A DNA stretch of 64,000 nt from Arenibacter nanhaiticus (GCF_900141935.1 NZ_FQYX01000017.1:23382-87381); one strand, 5' to 3'. Numbered from the stretch's first letter, positions 53,615-63,586 are shown. Notes: generated from the letters alone by a model not told the origin. Numbers and translations are program-made.

Positions 53615-56600
53615 GTGAAAAAAACGATAACTTCTTTAATAAAAAAAGGTATAGCTATTATTGCTTTCCTTGGTTTTATACCAGAAAGCAAGGCCCAGAT
53701 ACCCATTACTCCCTACGACGAATTACCGGGAATAATCATAACTTATAAGCCTAATTATCAAGAAAATTTTCCCGACTGGGCGAAAAAACTATATGAGTAC
53801 CCCGTTAATTTCCAGGAGATAGAAAAGGGGTATAAGGCCTATAAGGCTACAGATCCAAGGAAAACCCCTATTGAAAAATACTATAAGATATGGAGGCGGG
53901 TAATATCAGATTATGTGCAATCCGATGGAACTATTCAGCTACCCAAGAAAGATGAATCGTCCTTAACAAATAAAGGCGCAGCCATACAATTTAAAGGCAC
54001 GGATACCTCCAATGCCAACTGGAGCTTTTTAGGGCCAAAGAATACCTATTGGTTAAACGAATCCAATAGTCCCAATATACCAGGGATTGCCCCTTGGCAA
54101 GTAAACGTATATTCGGTAGCCGTAGCTAAATCCAATAACAATATCATTTATGTTGGTACAGAAACTGGCTTTGTTAATAAGTCTGTAGATAAGGGACAGT
54201 CATGGAAATTGATGGCGCCAAATTACCTTTTTCATTCGGGAGTAACCAGTATTGCCATACACCCTACCAATGCCAATTTAGTATATGCCTCTTCTCACAA
54301 CCAAGTACATAAAACTTTGGATGGCGGAGAAACTTGGCTGCCAATACTGAATACCGAAATGCACGTAAATCATATCCTTATAGATCAGAATAACCCTAAT
54401 AAATTGGTAGTTTCTTCTAATAAGGGAATATACGTTAGTACAGATGCAGGGAATTCTTGGACACAAAAAGTGACTAATAAGGCCTGGGATGTTCAGATTA
54501 TGCCTGGGAACAGCAATGTGATCTTTGGTTTGACAACAAATGGCCAGGGAAATTTTGAGGTGGTATCCTCTTCCGATGGGGGAAATACATTTGTTAAAAT
54601 GGAAAGTTTTCCAGCTGCTTTAAAAGAACATTCGGGCGGATTGCTAGCCATGTCGGCAGCCAATACCAATATTTTATATGCAACCATGCTCGGCGAAGGT
54701 TCTCCTTTGCTATATAAAGGGACTTTAACCAATGGGGATTGGGTGTGGACAAAAGTTATAGAATGTAATACCCAGGCCTTTCCTTATAATAACGGTCAGG
54801 GATATTACGATCTTGTTCTAGAGGTTTCTCCACTAAATGAAAACGAATTTATGGTGGGAACAACAACCTTGTTCAAAACCAATAATGGCGGAAGTTCTTT
54901 TGATGCCATCGGGGGGTACTTTGGGCGCTTTTCTATTCACCCAGATATTCAAGATATCTATTGGATGCCCGATGACTCTGTATACGTGGCTACCGATGGT
55001 GGGTTAAGTTTTTCAACGGATGCCTTTGAAACCGATTTTCAGCCTTTAATTAACGGGATGGTAGGCTCGGATATGTGGGGATTTGATCAAGGGTGGAACG
55101 AAGATATCATTGTAGGAGGTCGGTATCATAACGGCAATACTGCTATAGCCGATTTTTACGGGGACAAGGCCCTAAGAATGGGAGGGGCCGAATCGCCAAC
55201 CGGTTGGGTGTTACAAGGAAAAAGCAGACATGTCGCCTTTAACGATCTAGGAAATGGATGGATACTGCCTAAAACAGCGGAAGGAGCACCAGAAGGAAGG
55301 TTTCTGTTTTCTAAGTTTCCTAATATGCTCGAGTACGGGGGGAATAGAGGAAGCATAGTGCATCATCCTAATTATCATGAGGTATTGTTCCTTGGAGAAG
55401 GGAACGATCTTTGGACGAGTACCGATATGGGCGAAAGTTTCTCTTCTTTAAAAAGCTTTCCGGGCTTGGTCATGCAGGTTGAGGTGAGTTTTAAAAACCC
55501 CAAGGTCATGTATGTCGATGTTAAAAATTACGGGCTTTACAAAAGTGAAGACGGTGGACTTACTTGGGCTAATAAAACTTCACTTACTAGTAGTGAAAAT
55601 GGAGGCGATGGTATGAAAGGGCGTATCAGTATGGTGGTTTCCCCATATGACGAGAATACGATTTATGCTACCTTTTCCAATGGAACATGGGGAGGGAGCA
55701 AAGGAAAGGTCTTTAAATCTATAAACGGAGGAGATTCTTGGGAAAATATTACCGGAAGCGTTAACTTAAATACCAAGGCCCTTGTAATACAACCTAGTGC
55801 TACGGGCGAAGATTTGGTTTATTTGGTGACCAAGAAAGGATATGGTGTGCCTGCAAAAATATTTTATAGAACCGCATCAATGAACGATTGGGAATTGTTT
55901 TCAAAAAATTTCCCAGATAATTTTTCTGTCATTACAGCAGTTCCCTTTTATAGGGATGCAAAAATAAGAGTAGCCGGTAGTGGCGGTGTATGGGAAAGTT
56001 ATATGCAAGACCAAAATTTTGAGCCCGTTTTAAACCCCTGGGTCGAAAAAGGATACAGTAATTGTATGCTAGATACCCTAAATTTTGACGACCACTCCAT
56101 GATTAAACATGAAGGGGCTGCTTGGCAATGGGATATTACGCCTACACCATCTTATATCAGCGATGTCAATAGTAGGAATCCCAAAGTTGTTTTGGGGAAT
56201 CCAGGAGCTTATGATGTTACTATGACGGTCACCCAAAACGGAAAAGTATATTCCAAGACCATCAAAGAAATGGTAGTCACTACTACCTGCCCCTCTATTA
56301 CGGACTGTAGCAATCCAGGAGAATTACCTAAGAACGAATGGTCTCTGGTTCATGTCAGTAGTGAGGAAACAAATTATCCGGGGTTGGGTACCATGGCTTT
56401 TGACGATGATCCCAATACGATATGGCATACCCGATGGAGTACAGGAACGGATCCGTACCCGCATGAATTACAAATTGACCTTGGGAATATATACAGTATA
56501 AGTCAATTTACTTATTTACCGAGATCCAATGGTTCTAACGGAAGAATTTCAGAGTACGAACTCTACTTTAGCTATGACAAGAATAATTGGGGAGAAGCTG

Positions 56601-57640
56601 TGCATACCGGAGTTTTTGAAAATAATGCCAGTCCACAGCGTATCAATTTTGACGAACCAGTAAAAGGACGTTATATGAGAATAAAAGCCTTGTCAGAAGT
56701 CAATGCGCAAGTTTTTGCCTCTATAGCAGAAGTAAGCCTTATAGGTTGCCTTGCCGACAATTGTCCGGGGATGGATAATGATGACCAGGCCGATTTTGAT
56801 GGCGATGGCATAGGAGACGCCTGTGAAGATGATGACGATAATGACGGTGTCTTAGATGTTGACGACCAATGTCCAAAATCTGAACCGAACGCTGTAGTAG
56901 ATCAAAATGGCTGTACCTTATTTGCGCTTCCGGCGAACAATTTTATGGTAGAAGTACTGTCTGAAACCTGTAGAACTAGCGATAATGGAAAATTAATTAT
57001 TGTTGCCAAGGAAGCCCTAAACTACCAAGTGAAGGTAGTAGGCCATGGTCAGACTTCTTCCTATAACTTTACGGAGACTTTGGAGATTGCAGGCTTAAAA
57101 GCCGGATCCTATCAGCTTTGCTTTACCGTCGATGGTCAGCCTAGTTTTAAACGTTGCTATGATGTGTCTGTCAGTGAGCCCCAAGATATTGCCGTAATGT
57201 CGTTTTACGATCCAGATACCAAAGAAATATCCCTAAAAATGTACAACGGTGCTAGTTATAAGGTGTCTATTAATGGAAAAGTCTGGGAAACATCAGAAAA
57301 TGAGATTACCCTAGCCTTGGATGAAGGTGCCAACCATATATCGGTAACTACCGAAAAAGATTGTCAGGGAGTATTTGAAAAGCAAATCATGCTTGCCAAG
57401 GAGATATTGGTCTATCCTAATCCGGTAGAAGATTACCTATATATGAATTTAGGAGAAGACAAGTCTAAAATGGTACAGATACAAATGTATGATAATGGGG
57501 GTAAATTAATTCTTGCCAGAACCCAGGCAGTAACCAGTAGTATGTTGCGCGTCGATGTTGCCTTTGTTTATAGTGGAATTTATTCGGTTCGCTTAACGAC
57601 TCAAGAAGGGATACATAACTTTAAAATAATTAAAAAATGA
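53615..57640 (+). CDS. Large T9SS-secreted multidomain protein with Asp-box repeats and discoidin domain
   Basis: A 1341-residue secreted protein starting at GTG 53615 (signal peptide ends SKAQ). From about residue 140 to 800 it holds at least eight Asp-box (BNR) turns such as SVDKGQSW, TLDGGETW, STDAGNSW, SSDGGNTF, STDMGESF, SEDGGLTW and SINGGDSW, implying one or two beta-propellers as in sialidases or VPS10/sortilin-like proteins. Next come a PKD-like segment, an F5/8 C domain (MAFDDDPNTIWHTRWSTG, about 925-1045), thrombospondin type 3 repeats (DFDGDGIGDACEDDDDNDG), and a C-terminal type A sorting domain (YPNPVEDYLYMNL). No catalytic residues of a known glycosidase could be assigned. Confidence 0.88.
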   Translation: MKKTITSLIKKGIAIIAFLGFIPESKAQIPITPYDELPGIIITYKPNYQENFPDWAKKLYEYPVNFQEIEKGYKAYKATDPRKTPIEKYYKIWRRVISDYVQSDGTIQLPKKDESSLTNKGAAIQFKGTDTSNANWSFLGPKNTYWLNESNSPNIPGIAPWQVNVYSVAVAKSNNNIIYVGTETGFVNKSVDKGQSWKLMAPNYLFHSGVTSIAIHPTNANLVYASSHNQVHKTLDGGETWLPILNTEMHVNHILIDQNNPNKLVVSSNKGIYVSTDAGNSWTQKVTNKAWDVQIMPGNSNVIFGLTTNGQGNFEVVSSSDGGNTFVKMESFPAALKEHSGGLLAMSAANTNILYATMLGEGSPLLYKGTLTNGDWVWTKVIECNTQAFPYNNGQGYYDLVLEVSPLNENEFMVGTTTLFKTNNGGSSFDAIGGYFGRFSIHPDIQDIYWMPDDSVYVATDGGLSFSTDAFETDFQPLINGMVGSDMWGFDQGWNEDIIVGGRYHNGNTAIADFYGDKALRMGGAESPTGWVLQGKSRHVAFNDLGNGWILPKTAEGAPEGRFLFSKFPNMLEYGGNRGSIVHHPNYHEVLFLGEGNDLWTSTDMGESFSSLKSFPGLVMQVEVSFKNPKVMYVDVKNYGLYKSEDGGLTWANKTSLTSSENGGDGMKGRISMVVSPYDENTIYATFSNGTWGGSKGKVFKSINGGDSWENITGSVNLNTKALVIQPSATGEDLVYLVTKKGYGVPAKIFYRTASMNDWELFSKNFPDNFSVITAVPFYRDAKIRVAGSGGVWESYMQDQNFEPVLNPWVEKGYSNCMLDTLNFDDHSMIKHEGAAWQWDITPTPSYISDVNSRNPKVVLGNPGAYDVTMTVTQNGKVYSKTIKEMVVTTTCPSITDCSNPGELPKNEWSLVHVSSEETNYPGLGTMAFDDDPNTIWHTRWSTGTDPYPHELQIDLGNIYSISQFTYLPRSNGSNGRISEYELYFSYDKNNWGEAVHTGVFENNASPQRINFDEPVKGRYMRIKALSEVNAQVFASIAEVSLIGCLADNCPGMDNDDQADFDGDGIGDACEDDDDNDGVLDVDDQCPKSEPNAVVDQNGCTLFALPANNFMVEVLSETCRTSDNGKLIIVAKEALNYQVKVVGHGQTSSYNFTETLEIAGLKAGSYQLCFTVDGQPSFKRCYDVSVSEPQDIAVMSFYDPDTKEISLKMYNGASYKVSINGKVWETSENEITLALDEGANHISVTTEKDCQGVFEKQIMLAKEILVYPNPVEDYLYMNLGEDKSKMVQIQMYDNGGKLILARTQAVTSSMLRVDVAFVYSGIYSVRLTTQEGIHNFKIIKK

Positions 57641-58335
57641 AAAAATCGTTAATTGCACTGTTGATGATATTTACTGCCTTTTCATGTAGTAAAGGTGGTG
57701 ATGCACCTAAAGAAGAAGAGGTAGGTAGTCCTGAAGCTGCCACTTTGGTTTTTCCATTGAACAATTCGGAATGTATCGAAGGTGTTGTAAAAAGTGACAC
57801 TAAAAGCACTGTTACCTTCGATTGGGAAGATGCCTTGCATGCCGATAGGTATGAACTGAAGTTAAAAAACCTGTCTACAGGTGTAACAACAGGACATAAT
57901 ATTTCTAAAAGTGAGGTAGCCCTTGATTTAGATAGGGGAGTGGCCTATTCTTGGTATGTTATCTCAAGAAGTCAAGGATCTCCGGAAAAAGCCGAGAGTC
58001 CTGTTTGGAAATTTTATAATGCCAGTGTTGCGTCTTCCTCCTATGCTCCCTTTCCAGCAGAGGTAGTCGCTCCCATAATCAATCAGGAGCTGGCCTTTTC
58101 ATCGGAGGGGATTGCTTTAGAATGGAGTGGGAGCGATGTCGATCAGGATATCGTCTCCTATGATCTTTATTTTGGAGAAAGTGATTCCCCAGAGCTCTTT
58201 AAAGAAAACCTAACAGGATCTAAACTAGAAAACGTTGAGGTAAAGGCCGCCACCAATTATTATTGGAAGGTAAAAACAAAGGATGCTCAAGGAAATATTT
58301 CCTATTCAGACCTTTTTCAGTTTAATGTGAAATAA
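57637..58335 (+). CDS. Fibronectin-III-like lipoprotein
   Basis: A 232-residue lipoprotein (C17, AFSCSKGG). Two fibronectin type III-like units are seen: about 35-125 (TVTFDWEDALHADRYELKLKN, YSWYVISRS) and about 135-230 (IALEWSGSDVDQDIVSYDLYFGES, YYWKVKTKDAQGNISYSDLFQF). Its ATG overlaps the stop of the T9SS gene by four bases (ATGA), so the two are coupled. It may attach or present the large secreted protein at the surface; that is inference. Confidence 0.82.
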   Translation: MKKSLIALLMIFTAFSCSKGGDAPKEEEVGSPEAATLVFPLNNSECIEGVVKSDTKSTVTFDWEDALHADRYELKLKNLSTGVTTGHNISKSEVALDLDRGVAYSWYVISRSQGSPEKAESPVWKFYNASVASSSYAPFPAEVVAPIINQELAFSSEGIALEWSGSDVDQDIVSYDLYFGESDSPELFKENLTGSKLENVEVKAATNYYWKVKTKDAQGNISYSDLFQFNVK

Positions 58336-58404
58336 AGAAGACAAAGAATCTTATAAAAGAGGAAAGATAATAATTGAATCTTAAGAGCAGTTAGCATTCT
58401 AAAA

Positions 58405-58440
58405 AAAACTCCCTCGAAAGCAATGGACAGGGAGTTTTCT
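58405..58440 (+). terminator. Terminator after the lipoprotein gene
   Basis: A perfect 10-bp stem (AAAACTCCCT with AGGGAGTTTT) around a 14-nt loop. Confidence 0.75.
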
Positions 58441-58481
58441 ATGAACATAACTACCTATTAACAATTTTTAAATGCTTTGTT

Positions 58482-58898
58482 ATGGATTATCAACAATCTT
58501 TTAATGTGAATATGACCGGTATGGATGGGTATGATGTGCTTTTTGTAAAATTAGTGCTGGTGATAATTATTTTTTCTTTACTGCTAGCTATACTGAATTT
58601 TTTAAGGGACAAATTTATTAATAAAACTACTGACACAAATAGGGAGGATATTTCAGGGCTCCTGATCGTATTAAACAAATTGTTTTTTATTGGCGGATTT
58701 GGCTTTGTGATAGCCAATATTATCAAAGTGATACTTTCCCAAAGCAAAAGAAATTCGGGCTTCCCTTCCGTAAGGTATGGCGGAGAGTGGGACTATTTGA
58801 TCTTTGGAATTATTCTAGTCTTTTTGGGTATTGGTTTTAAAGTGAGCAGAAAAGTCCTAAAAAAGGAATCTGATATTTCCTCGGAGACCAAAAATTAG
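58482..58898 (+). CDS. Membrane protein of unknown function
   Basis: A 138-residue protein with three hydrophobic helices (about 20-42, 66-86 and 105-123). Between helices two and three lies a basic, glycine-containing loop (SQSKRNSGFPSVRYGGEWDY), and the tail is charged. No signal peptide or known motif is visible. It lies between the SusCD locus and the convergent hybrid regulator gene, with terminators on both sides. It is not a known PUL component, and I do not recognise the family. Confidence 0.7.
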   Translation: MDYQQSFNVNMTGMDGYDVLFVKLVLVIIIFSLLLAILNFLRDKFINKTTDTNREDISGLLIVLNKLFFIGGFGFVIANIIKVILSQSKRNSGFPSVRYGGEWDYLIFGIILVFLGIGFKVSRKVLKKESDISSETKN

Positions 58899-59015
58899 GA
58901 GGTTTCCCATGAATATAAATCTATTCCAATACAACTAGGGGTGTTTTAGCTTGTGGTATAACTAGCGCTGTTATAACCTAATGTATGCATCCCAATAGTA
59001 ACCTCTAAAAAAAAT

Positions 59016-59453
59016 ATGAAATTAAAAAATACCATAACAGCTTTAGTCTGCGTACTGCTACTGGTGTCTTGCCTAGAAAGCAAAACAGCAAAAGATACCT
59101 CCCTAAAGACGCAAAGAGAACAAATGATCGGAGATTGGCGCTTTTCGTCAGAATCTTTTCAAAGAATTCATCCCAAGGACGAGGTCGTGACCGCCTTTAC
59201 CTTGCACGACGATGCCACGGCAACCGTGGTTTTTGGAAACAAAAATACATCGCGAGAAGAAAAGGGAAGTTGGTCTTGGCAATATAAAAAGGAGCTAGGC
59301 AATCAAAATTTTGGACTTTCTTCTAATACAGATGTTCTAGTAAAAGTCCAAAAATCTAAGGACAAGGTTTTTGTTATCGGATTCAAGTTAGAAATGGAAG
59401 ACCAAGAATTACGGTTGTCAACTGGGAGGGCGCATAGGTATGTAAAACAGTAA
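59016..59453 (+). CDS. Small lipoprotein of unknown function
   Basis: A 145-residue lipoprotein (C19, LVSCLES). The body has a lipocalin-like pattern: IGDWRFSSESF opening, HDDATATVVFG, GSWSWQYK and VKVQKSKDKVFVIGFKLEMEDQELRLS, reminiscent of the small lipocalin-like DUF families. It shares no strong similarity with the DUF4488-like protein 6 kb upstream. It ends in a bidirectional terminator shared with the regulator gene. Confidence 0.72.
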   Translation: MKLKNTITALVCVLLLVSCLESKTAKDTSLKTQREQMIGDWRFSSESFQRIHPKDEVVTAFTLHDDATATVVFGNKNTSREEKGSWSWQYKKELGNQNFGLSSNTDVLVKVQKSKDKVFVIGFKLEMEDQELRLSTGRAHRYVKQ

Positions 59454-59483
59454 GAAATCTAGGATCTAAAAGTCCACCTCTTT

Positions 59484-59533
59484 AAAAAACCAAATCCCAT
59501 CCTACTTAAAAAAAGGATGGGGTTTGGTTTTTA
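59484..59533. terminator. Bidirectional terminator between the lipoprotein and regulator genes
   Basis: A 17-bp stem (AAACCAAATCCCATCCT with AGGATGGGGTTTGGTTT, one G-T pair) and T runs on both strands. Confidence 0.92.
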
Positions 59534-59563
59534 TAGATAGCTAGGAGCCCAAAAATGACATCC

Positions 59564-62500
59564 TTAGCTTAAATCATGCTTCTTTAAGAATGTCTCCAAA
59601 TCATCCTTTTGAGCTACTTTCTTAAATTCAGCAGGGGTCATGCCATATTCCTTTTTAAAACATTTGGAGAAATATTTGGTATCCCCAAAACCAACAGAGT
59701 ATGCCGCCTCGGAAACAAGGTAATCGTATTTGCTGATCAAAATGGCCCCTTTCTTTAAACGGTACATTCTAAGGAATTCTACAGGTTTTTTCCCCGTTAT
59801 TTGGGTACATTTACGGTAAAGGGCAGAATAGCTCATTCCTAAAGCGTCTGAAATATTTTCGAGCTTAAAGTTGATGTCATCTATATTGTTTTCAATTTCA
59901 TCCACCATTTTTCTGATAAACTCATCGCTTTTAGAGTCTACCTCCGTGGTATTGGGCAAACCCAGTTGATCCGATTTAAACTTGATCATCAACCGATCTT
60001 GCTGCATCAGAATGTTCTCTACCTTTAGCAAGAGCTCGTCCCTGTTAAAAGGTTTCGGTAAATACGAAATGGCCCCGGCATTCATTCCCGATATTTTAAC
60101 TTCCGTACTGCTTTTAGCAGTCAATAAGACCACTGGGATATGACTGGTTTTTTCCGTTTTCTGAAGTTCTTGGCAAAGTTCAATCCCGGTCATTTCAGGC
60201 ATCATAATATCACTGATCACCAGGTCTGGGAGATGTTCCTCAATAAGCTGTTTTCCTAATAGCCCATTATCCGCACTAATAAGGTTAAACGAATCGTCGA
60301 ATATCGATCTCAAATAAATCTGAATGTCCAAGTTGTCGTCTATGATGGCAATGGTCTTCTCTTTCTTAGAAGAGTTTTTTTCTATCAAAGTAGGTCGTGT
60401 TCTTATTGGGGCTTCTTCTGGTATTGTTACATCCTGCTTTTCTTCCTTTCGGTAATCATCGCCGCTAAGCGGAATTTTTAGAGTGAAGGTAGCGCCGGTA
60501 CTACTATTGTTATGTACAGTAATATCGCCATGATGTAGTGTTGCCAATTCTTTTACCAAGGCAAGGCCAATGCCGGTACCGCCAATTTCCTTACCGTTTT
60601 TAGATTGGTAAAAGAGGTTGAAGATTTTATCGATATCCTTTTCTGGGATACCAGGACCACTATCGGAAACTTTTATTAAAATGTATTTTCGCTTTTCACA
60701 GATCGAAACATCCAGGTCAATACAGCCATCTTTTGGCGTAAATTTTATCGCATTGGAAAGGAGGTTGTATACAATATGCTCTAATCGTTGAGTATCGAAC
60801 CACAAGGCTTCTGGTAGCTCGGCATAGGTTTCCTTCAGGGAAATGCCTTTGTATTTGGCGTGTTCCTTAAACCCATAGGCAATATCCTTTATAAAATCAA
60901 TTAAATTCCCTTCGGTAACCTTGAGCTGAAGCTTTCCTAATTCATAATTCTTCATCGTGGTAAGCTCGGCAGCAATCCTTGAGAGCCTTTGGGTATTGTT
61001 CCAAACCATTTGTAGTCGCTGCTGGTTGCTGTCCTTTTCTTTGGCATTTTTAATCATATCCTTTATTGGGGCACTAATAAGGGTGATCGGAGTTTGGATT
61101 TCATGAGACATTTTAGAGAAAAAATTCATCTTCATATCATAGAACTCCTTGTTTTGCTTGTTTTTTAAAGAAGCAACCAAAAATTTGTTCTTCAGGTTCA
61201 ACCAAGTAGTAATCGCATATAGCATCCCGCATAGCACGATAAAATAAAGAATGTAGGCCCAAGTTTGCTTCCATAGAGGGGCTTCAATGACAATCGCTAC
61301 TTTTTTTGGAGAAATATCCCAAAGACCCTTCTTGGTCCCGGCCTTCACTTCAAAAGTATAGCGGCCAGGAGGTATATTGGTGTAGGTGGCCATATTGTTG
61401 CTCTTGGAAGAAATCCATTCCTTGTCAAAACCGTGAAGTTTATAGGCGTATTGGTAATACGATTTTAAGGTGTTTCCCAAGGCAGAAAACCTAAAGCTAA
61501 ATGAGGATTGAGACGGGCCTAAGGTTAAATGTCCAATATCTTCTATTTTTTTGTTTATCTGATCGGGAATAATAGATGCGGCAGGTCTATTGAGTACCTC
61601 AATGCCATTGATCAATAATTTTGGGTATTCCTTTTTTTGTTGCATTTGCTGCGCATCAAAATAATTCAATCCTTTAGAGCCTCCAAAATACAGGAGCCCA
61701 TCGCTGTCTTTGTAACTGCTTCCGCTTCTAAAATTGTATCCTTGAAGCCCGTCGGCAATACCAAATTCTTCTACATTTTGGGTGTTCGGGTTATATTTAA
61801 AGATCCCTTCATTAGTACTCAGCCATAGCGTATTAGTATCCGAAGAAAGAACTGATCTAAAGCGAATCTCCTTAAAATCGTTCGGAAATTCTAATTTTTT
61901 AAATAGCTGAGTATCTATGTCGTAAACGGCTAAGGTGCTATTGGCAATAAACCACAAATTATTGTTGTCATCTACCGTCATATCATTGATATAATGATAT
62001 AGGTTAGTGTTCAAGCTACTGTTCTCAGGGGTAATATTTTTAAATTGAGAACTGCTCAGTTCATGCTTGTTTTCTACAAAATTAAATAGGCCACCATTGC
62101 TGATGCTAATCCAAATACCGCCGTTATTGTCTTCTGCAATATTCATAGCGGTAGTGCCCTTTAACCCATTGTCCCCATAAAAAAAGCGGGCTTTTAGATT
62201 CATATTATAATCAAATATAAAAACGCCTGATTCGGTCGACAACCAAATCCTATTTTTTGAGTCCTTATGGAGTAGGCCTATAAAACTTGGCGGATATCCA
62301 AGTTCCTTTTCCAAATCATATTTGCTTAATCGTTTTGTTTTCGGATTAACCTTCCATAAGCCTTGTTGGTAGGTTCCAACCAACAAGGTTCCAGAATCTA
62401 ATTCTATTAAGGATTGGATATACTTTCCTTCAAAACCTTCTTTTTCATCATAGGTCGTGGTGGTGTTATTTTTTGTGTCATGAAGGGTAAGACCCCGTCC

Positions 62501-63586
62501 GTCGGTACCTATGTAAAGAATGTCGTTAGTAGCTTTATACATAGTCAAGATGCGTGTTGGGGCGTTGTCTTCGTGACCAGAATGGTAATGTAAGCCGCTA
62601 AGGGAGTTTGGAAGTATTTGTAAGTGTTCGTTGTTGGGAAACAACCATATATTGCCATGGTTGTCTTCTTTAATTTTGACGACTGTATTAGAGGCCAAGG
62701 AAAACTCACTGTTTTCATTTCTATAGAAGTGGGCTACCTCTTTGGTGCTAGTATTCATTTGATAAACTCCGTTCCCATCGGTGGCAATCCAAACATTTCC
62801 TTTGCTGTCAAAATAAATATCCTTAATGATACTTCTTAATTGCAACTCGGTATGATAGGTGTCGGTACTTTCGCTGGGTGTGAAACTACAAAGATTGCCT
62901 TGCGAATTGGCAAACCATATTTTGCCATAAGCCTTGTTAATCTTGTATCCGTAGGCCAAAACGCCCGAGCTCTTTTTAGTATTAATATTATAATTATAAA
63001 TTCTACCGCTCTTGGTAGAAAACCAAATAATACCGTCCTTTTCTACAATATCATGTATTCCTCTTATGATAGAAGTGTTGTTTTGGTCTAGGTTAACACT
63101 ATCAATTTGGGTGCTTGAAGGTTTTTTATAGTAAATTTTGCCGTCTTCGGTGCCAAAGAGCAAATAATTAGAGTTGGCTGTTATATTGTTTATTTTCTTG
63201 GAAGGCGATGTTTGTTTCTGGGTAAAGAGGTTATATGGTGTAAAGGTTCCTTTGTCATTCTGATGCGCTATACGTCCGTTTAAGGACAATACCCAAAGCT
63301 TCCCGTTTTCATCCAATTCTGCCTTCTCTATAAAGTCGGTATGGTGGTGGTTTTTCGATGGGAAAATAGCATCAAACGGAATATCCATGTAGCTAGCCCC
63401 GTCGTATTTTACCATGCGCCTAGAATGTACAAGCCATATATAGCCAAGACTGTCCTGCAACATATCTTTGGTAAGAATGTCCTTGTTGTCAATAGTGACC
63501 TTCAGTGGGATTAAATTTTTAGCCTCTTGTCCCCATGAGGTAATGTAAGTTAGAAAAAATATTATGAGAAGCTTGGTTTTTAACAT
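59564..63586 (-). CDS. Hybrid two-component system (HTCS) regulator
   Basis: A 1340-residue one-polypeptide sensor-regulator, typical of PUL control. After a signal peptide (ends SWGQ) a double reg_prop beta-propeller (about 25-700) forms the periplasmic sensor, then a Y_Y_Y domain (GFDKEWISSKSNNMATYTNIPPG...), one transmembrane helix (about 780-797), HisKA with H-box SHEIQTPITL (His near 828; the usual Arg is Gln), HATPase (LLSNAIKFTP, GGTGIGLALVKELA), a receiver with the phospho-Asp in ISDIMMPEMTG near 1124, and an AraC-type HTH (about 1235-1335, AAYSVGFGDTKYFSKCFKKEYG). It most likely controls the adjacent susC operon. Confidence 0.94.
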   Translation of the reverse strand: MLKTKLLIIFFLTYITSWGQEAKNLIPLKVTIDNKDILTKDMLQDSLGYIWLVHSRRMVKYDGASYMDIPFDAIFPSKNHHHTDFIEKAELDENGKLWVLSLNGRIAHQNDKGTFTPYNLFTQKQTSPSKKINNITANSNYLLFGTEDGKIYYKKPSSTQIDSVNLDQNNTSIIRGIHDIVEKDGIIWFSTKSGRIYNYNINTKKSSGVLAYGYKINKAYGKIWFANSQGNLCSFTPSESTDTYHTELQLRSIIKDIYFDSKGNVWIATDGNGVYQMNTSTKEVAHFYRNENSEFSLASNTVVKIKEDNHGNIWLFPNNEHLQILPNSLSGLHYHSGHEDNAPTRILTMYKATNDILYIGTDGRGLTLHDTKNNTTTTYDEKEGFEGKYIQSLIELDSGTLLVGTYQQGLWKVNPKTKRLSKYDLEKELGYPPSFIGLLHKDSKNRIWLSTESGVFIFDYNMNLKARFFYGDNGLKGTTAMNIAEDNNGGIWISISNGGLFNFVENKHELSSSQFKNITPENSSLNTNLYHYINDMTVDDNNNLWFIANSTLAVYDIDTQLFKKLEFPNDFKEIRFRSVLSSDTNTLWLSTNEGIFKYNPNTQNVEEFGIADGLQGYNFRSGSSYKDSDGLLYFGGSKGLNYFDAQQMQQKKEYPKLLINGIEVLNRPAASIIPDQINKKIEDIGHLTLGPSQSSFSFRFSALGNTLKSYYQYAYKLHGFDKEWISSKSNNMATYTNIPPGRYTFEVKAGTKKGLWDISPKKVAIVIEAPLWKQTWAYILYFIVLCGMLYAITTWLNLKNKFLVASLKNKQNKEFYDMKMNFFSKMSHEIQTPITLISAPIKDMIKNAKEKDSNQQRLQMVWNNTQRLSRIAAELTTMKNYELGKLQLKVTEGNLIDFIKDIAYGFKEHAKYKGISLKETYAELPEALWFDTQRLEHIVYNLLSNAIKFTPKDGCIDLDVSICEKRKYILIKVSDSGPGIPEKDIDKIFNLFYQSKNGKEIGGTGIGLALVKELATLHHGDITVHNNSSTGATFTLKIPLSGDDYRKEEKQDVTIPEEAPIRTRPTLIEKNSSKKEKTIAIIDDNLDIQIYLRSIFDDSFNLISADNGLLGKQLIEEHLPDLVISDIMMPEMTGIELCQELQKTEKTSHIPVVLLTAKSSTEVKISGMNAGAISYLPKPFNRDELLLKVENILMQQDRLMIKFKSDQLGLPNTTEVDSKSDEFIRKMVDEIENNIDDINFKLENISDALGMSYSALYRKCTQITGKKPVEFLRMYRLKKGAILISKYDYLVSEAAYSVGFGDTKYFSKCFKKEYGMTPAEFKKVAQKDDLETFLKKHDLS

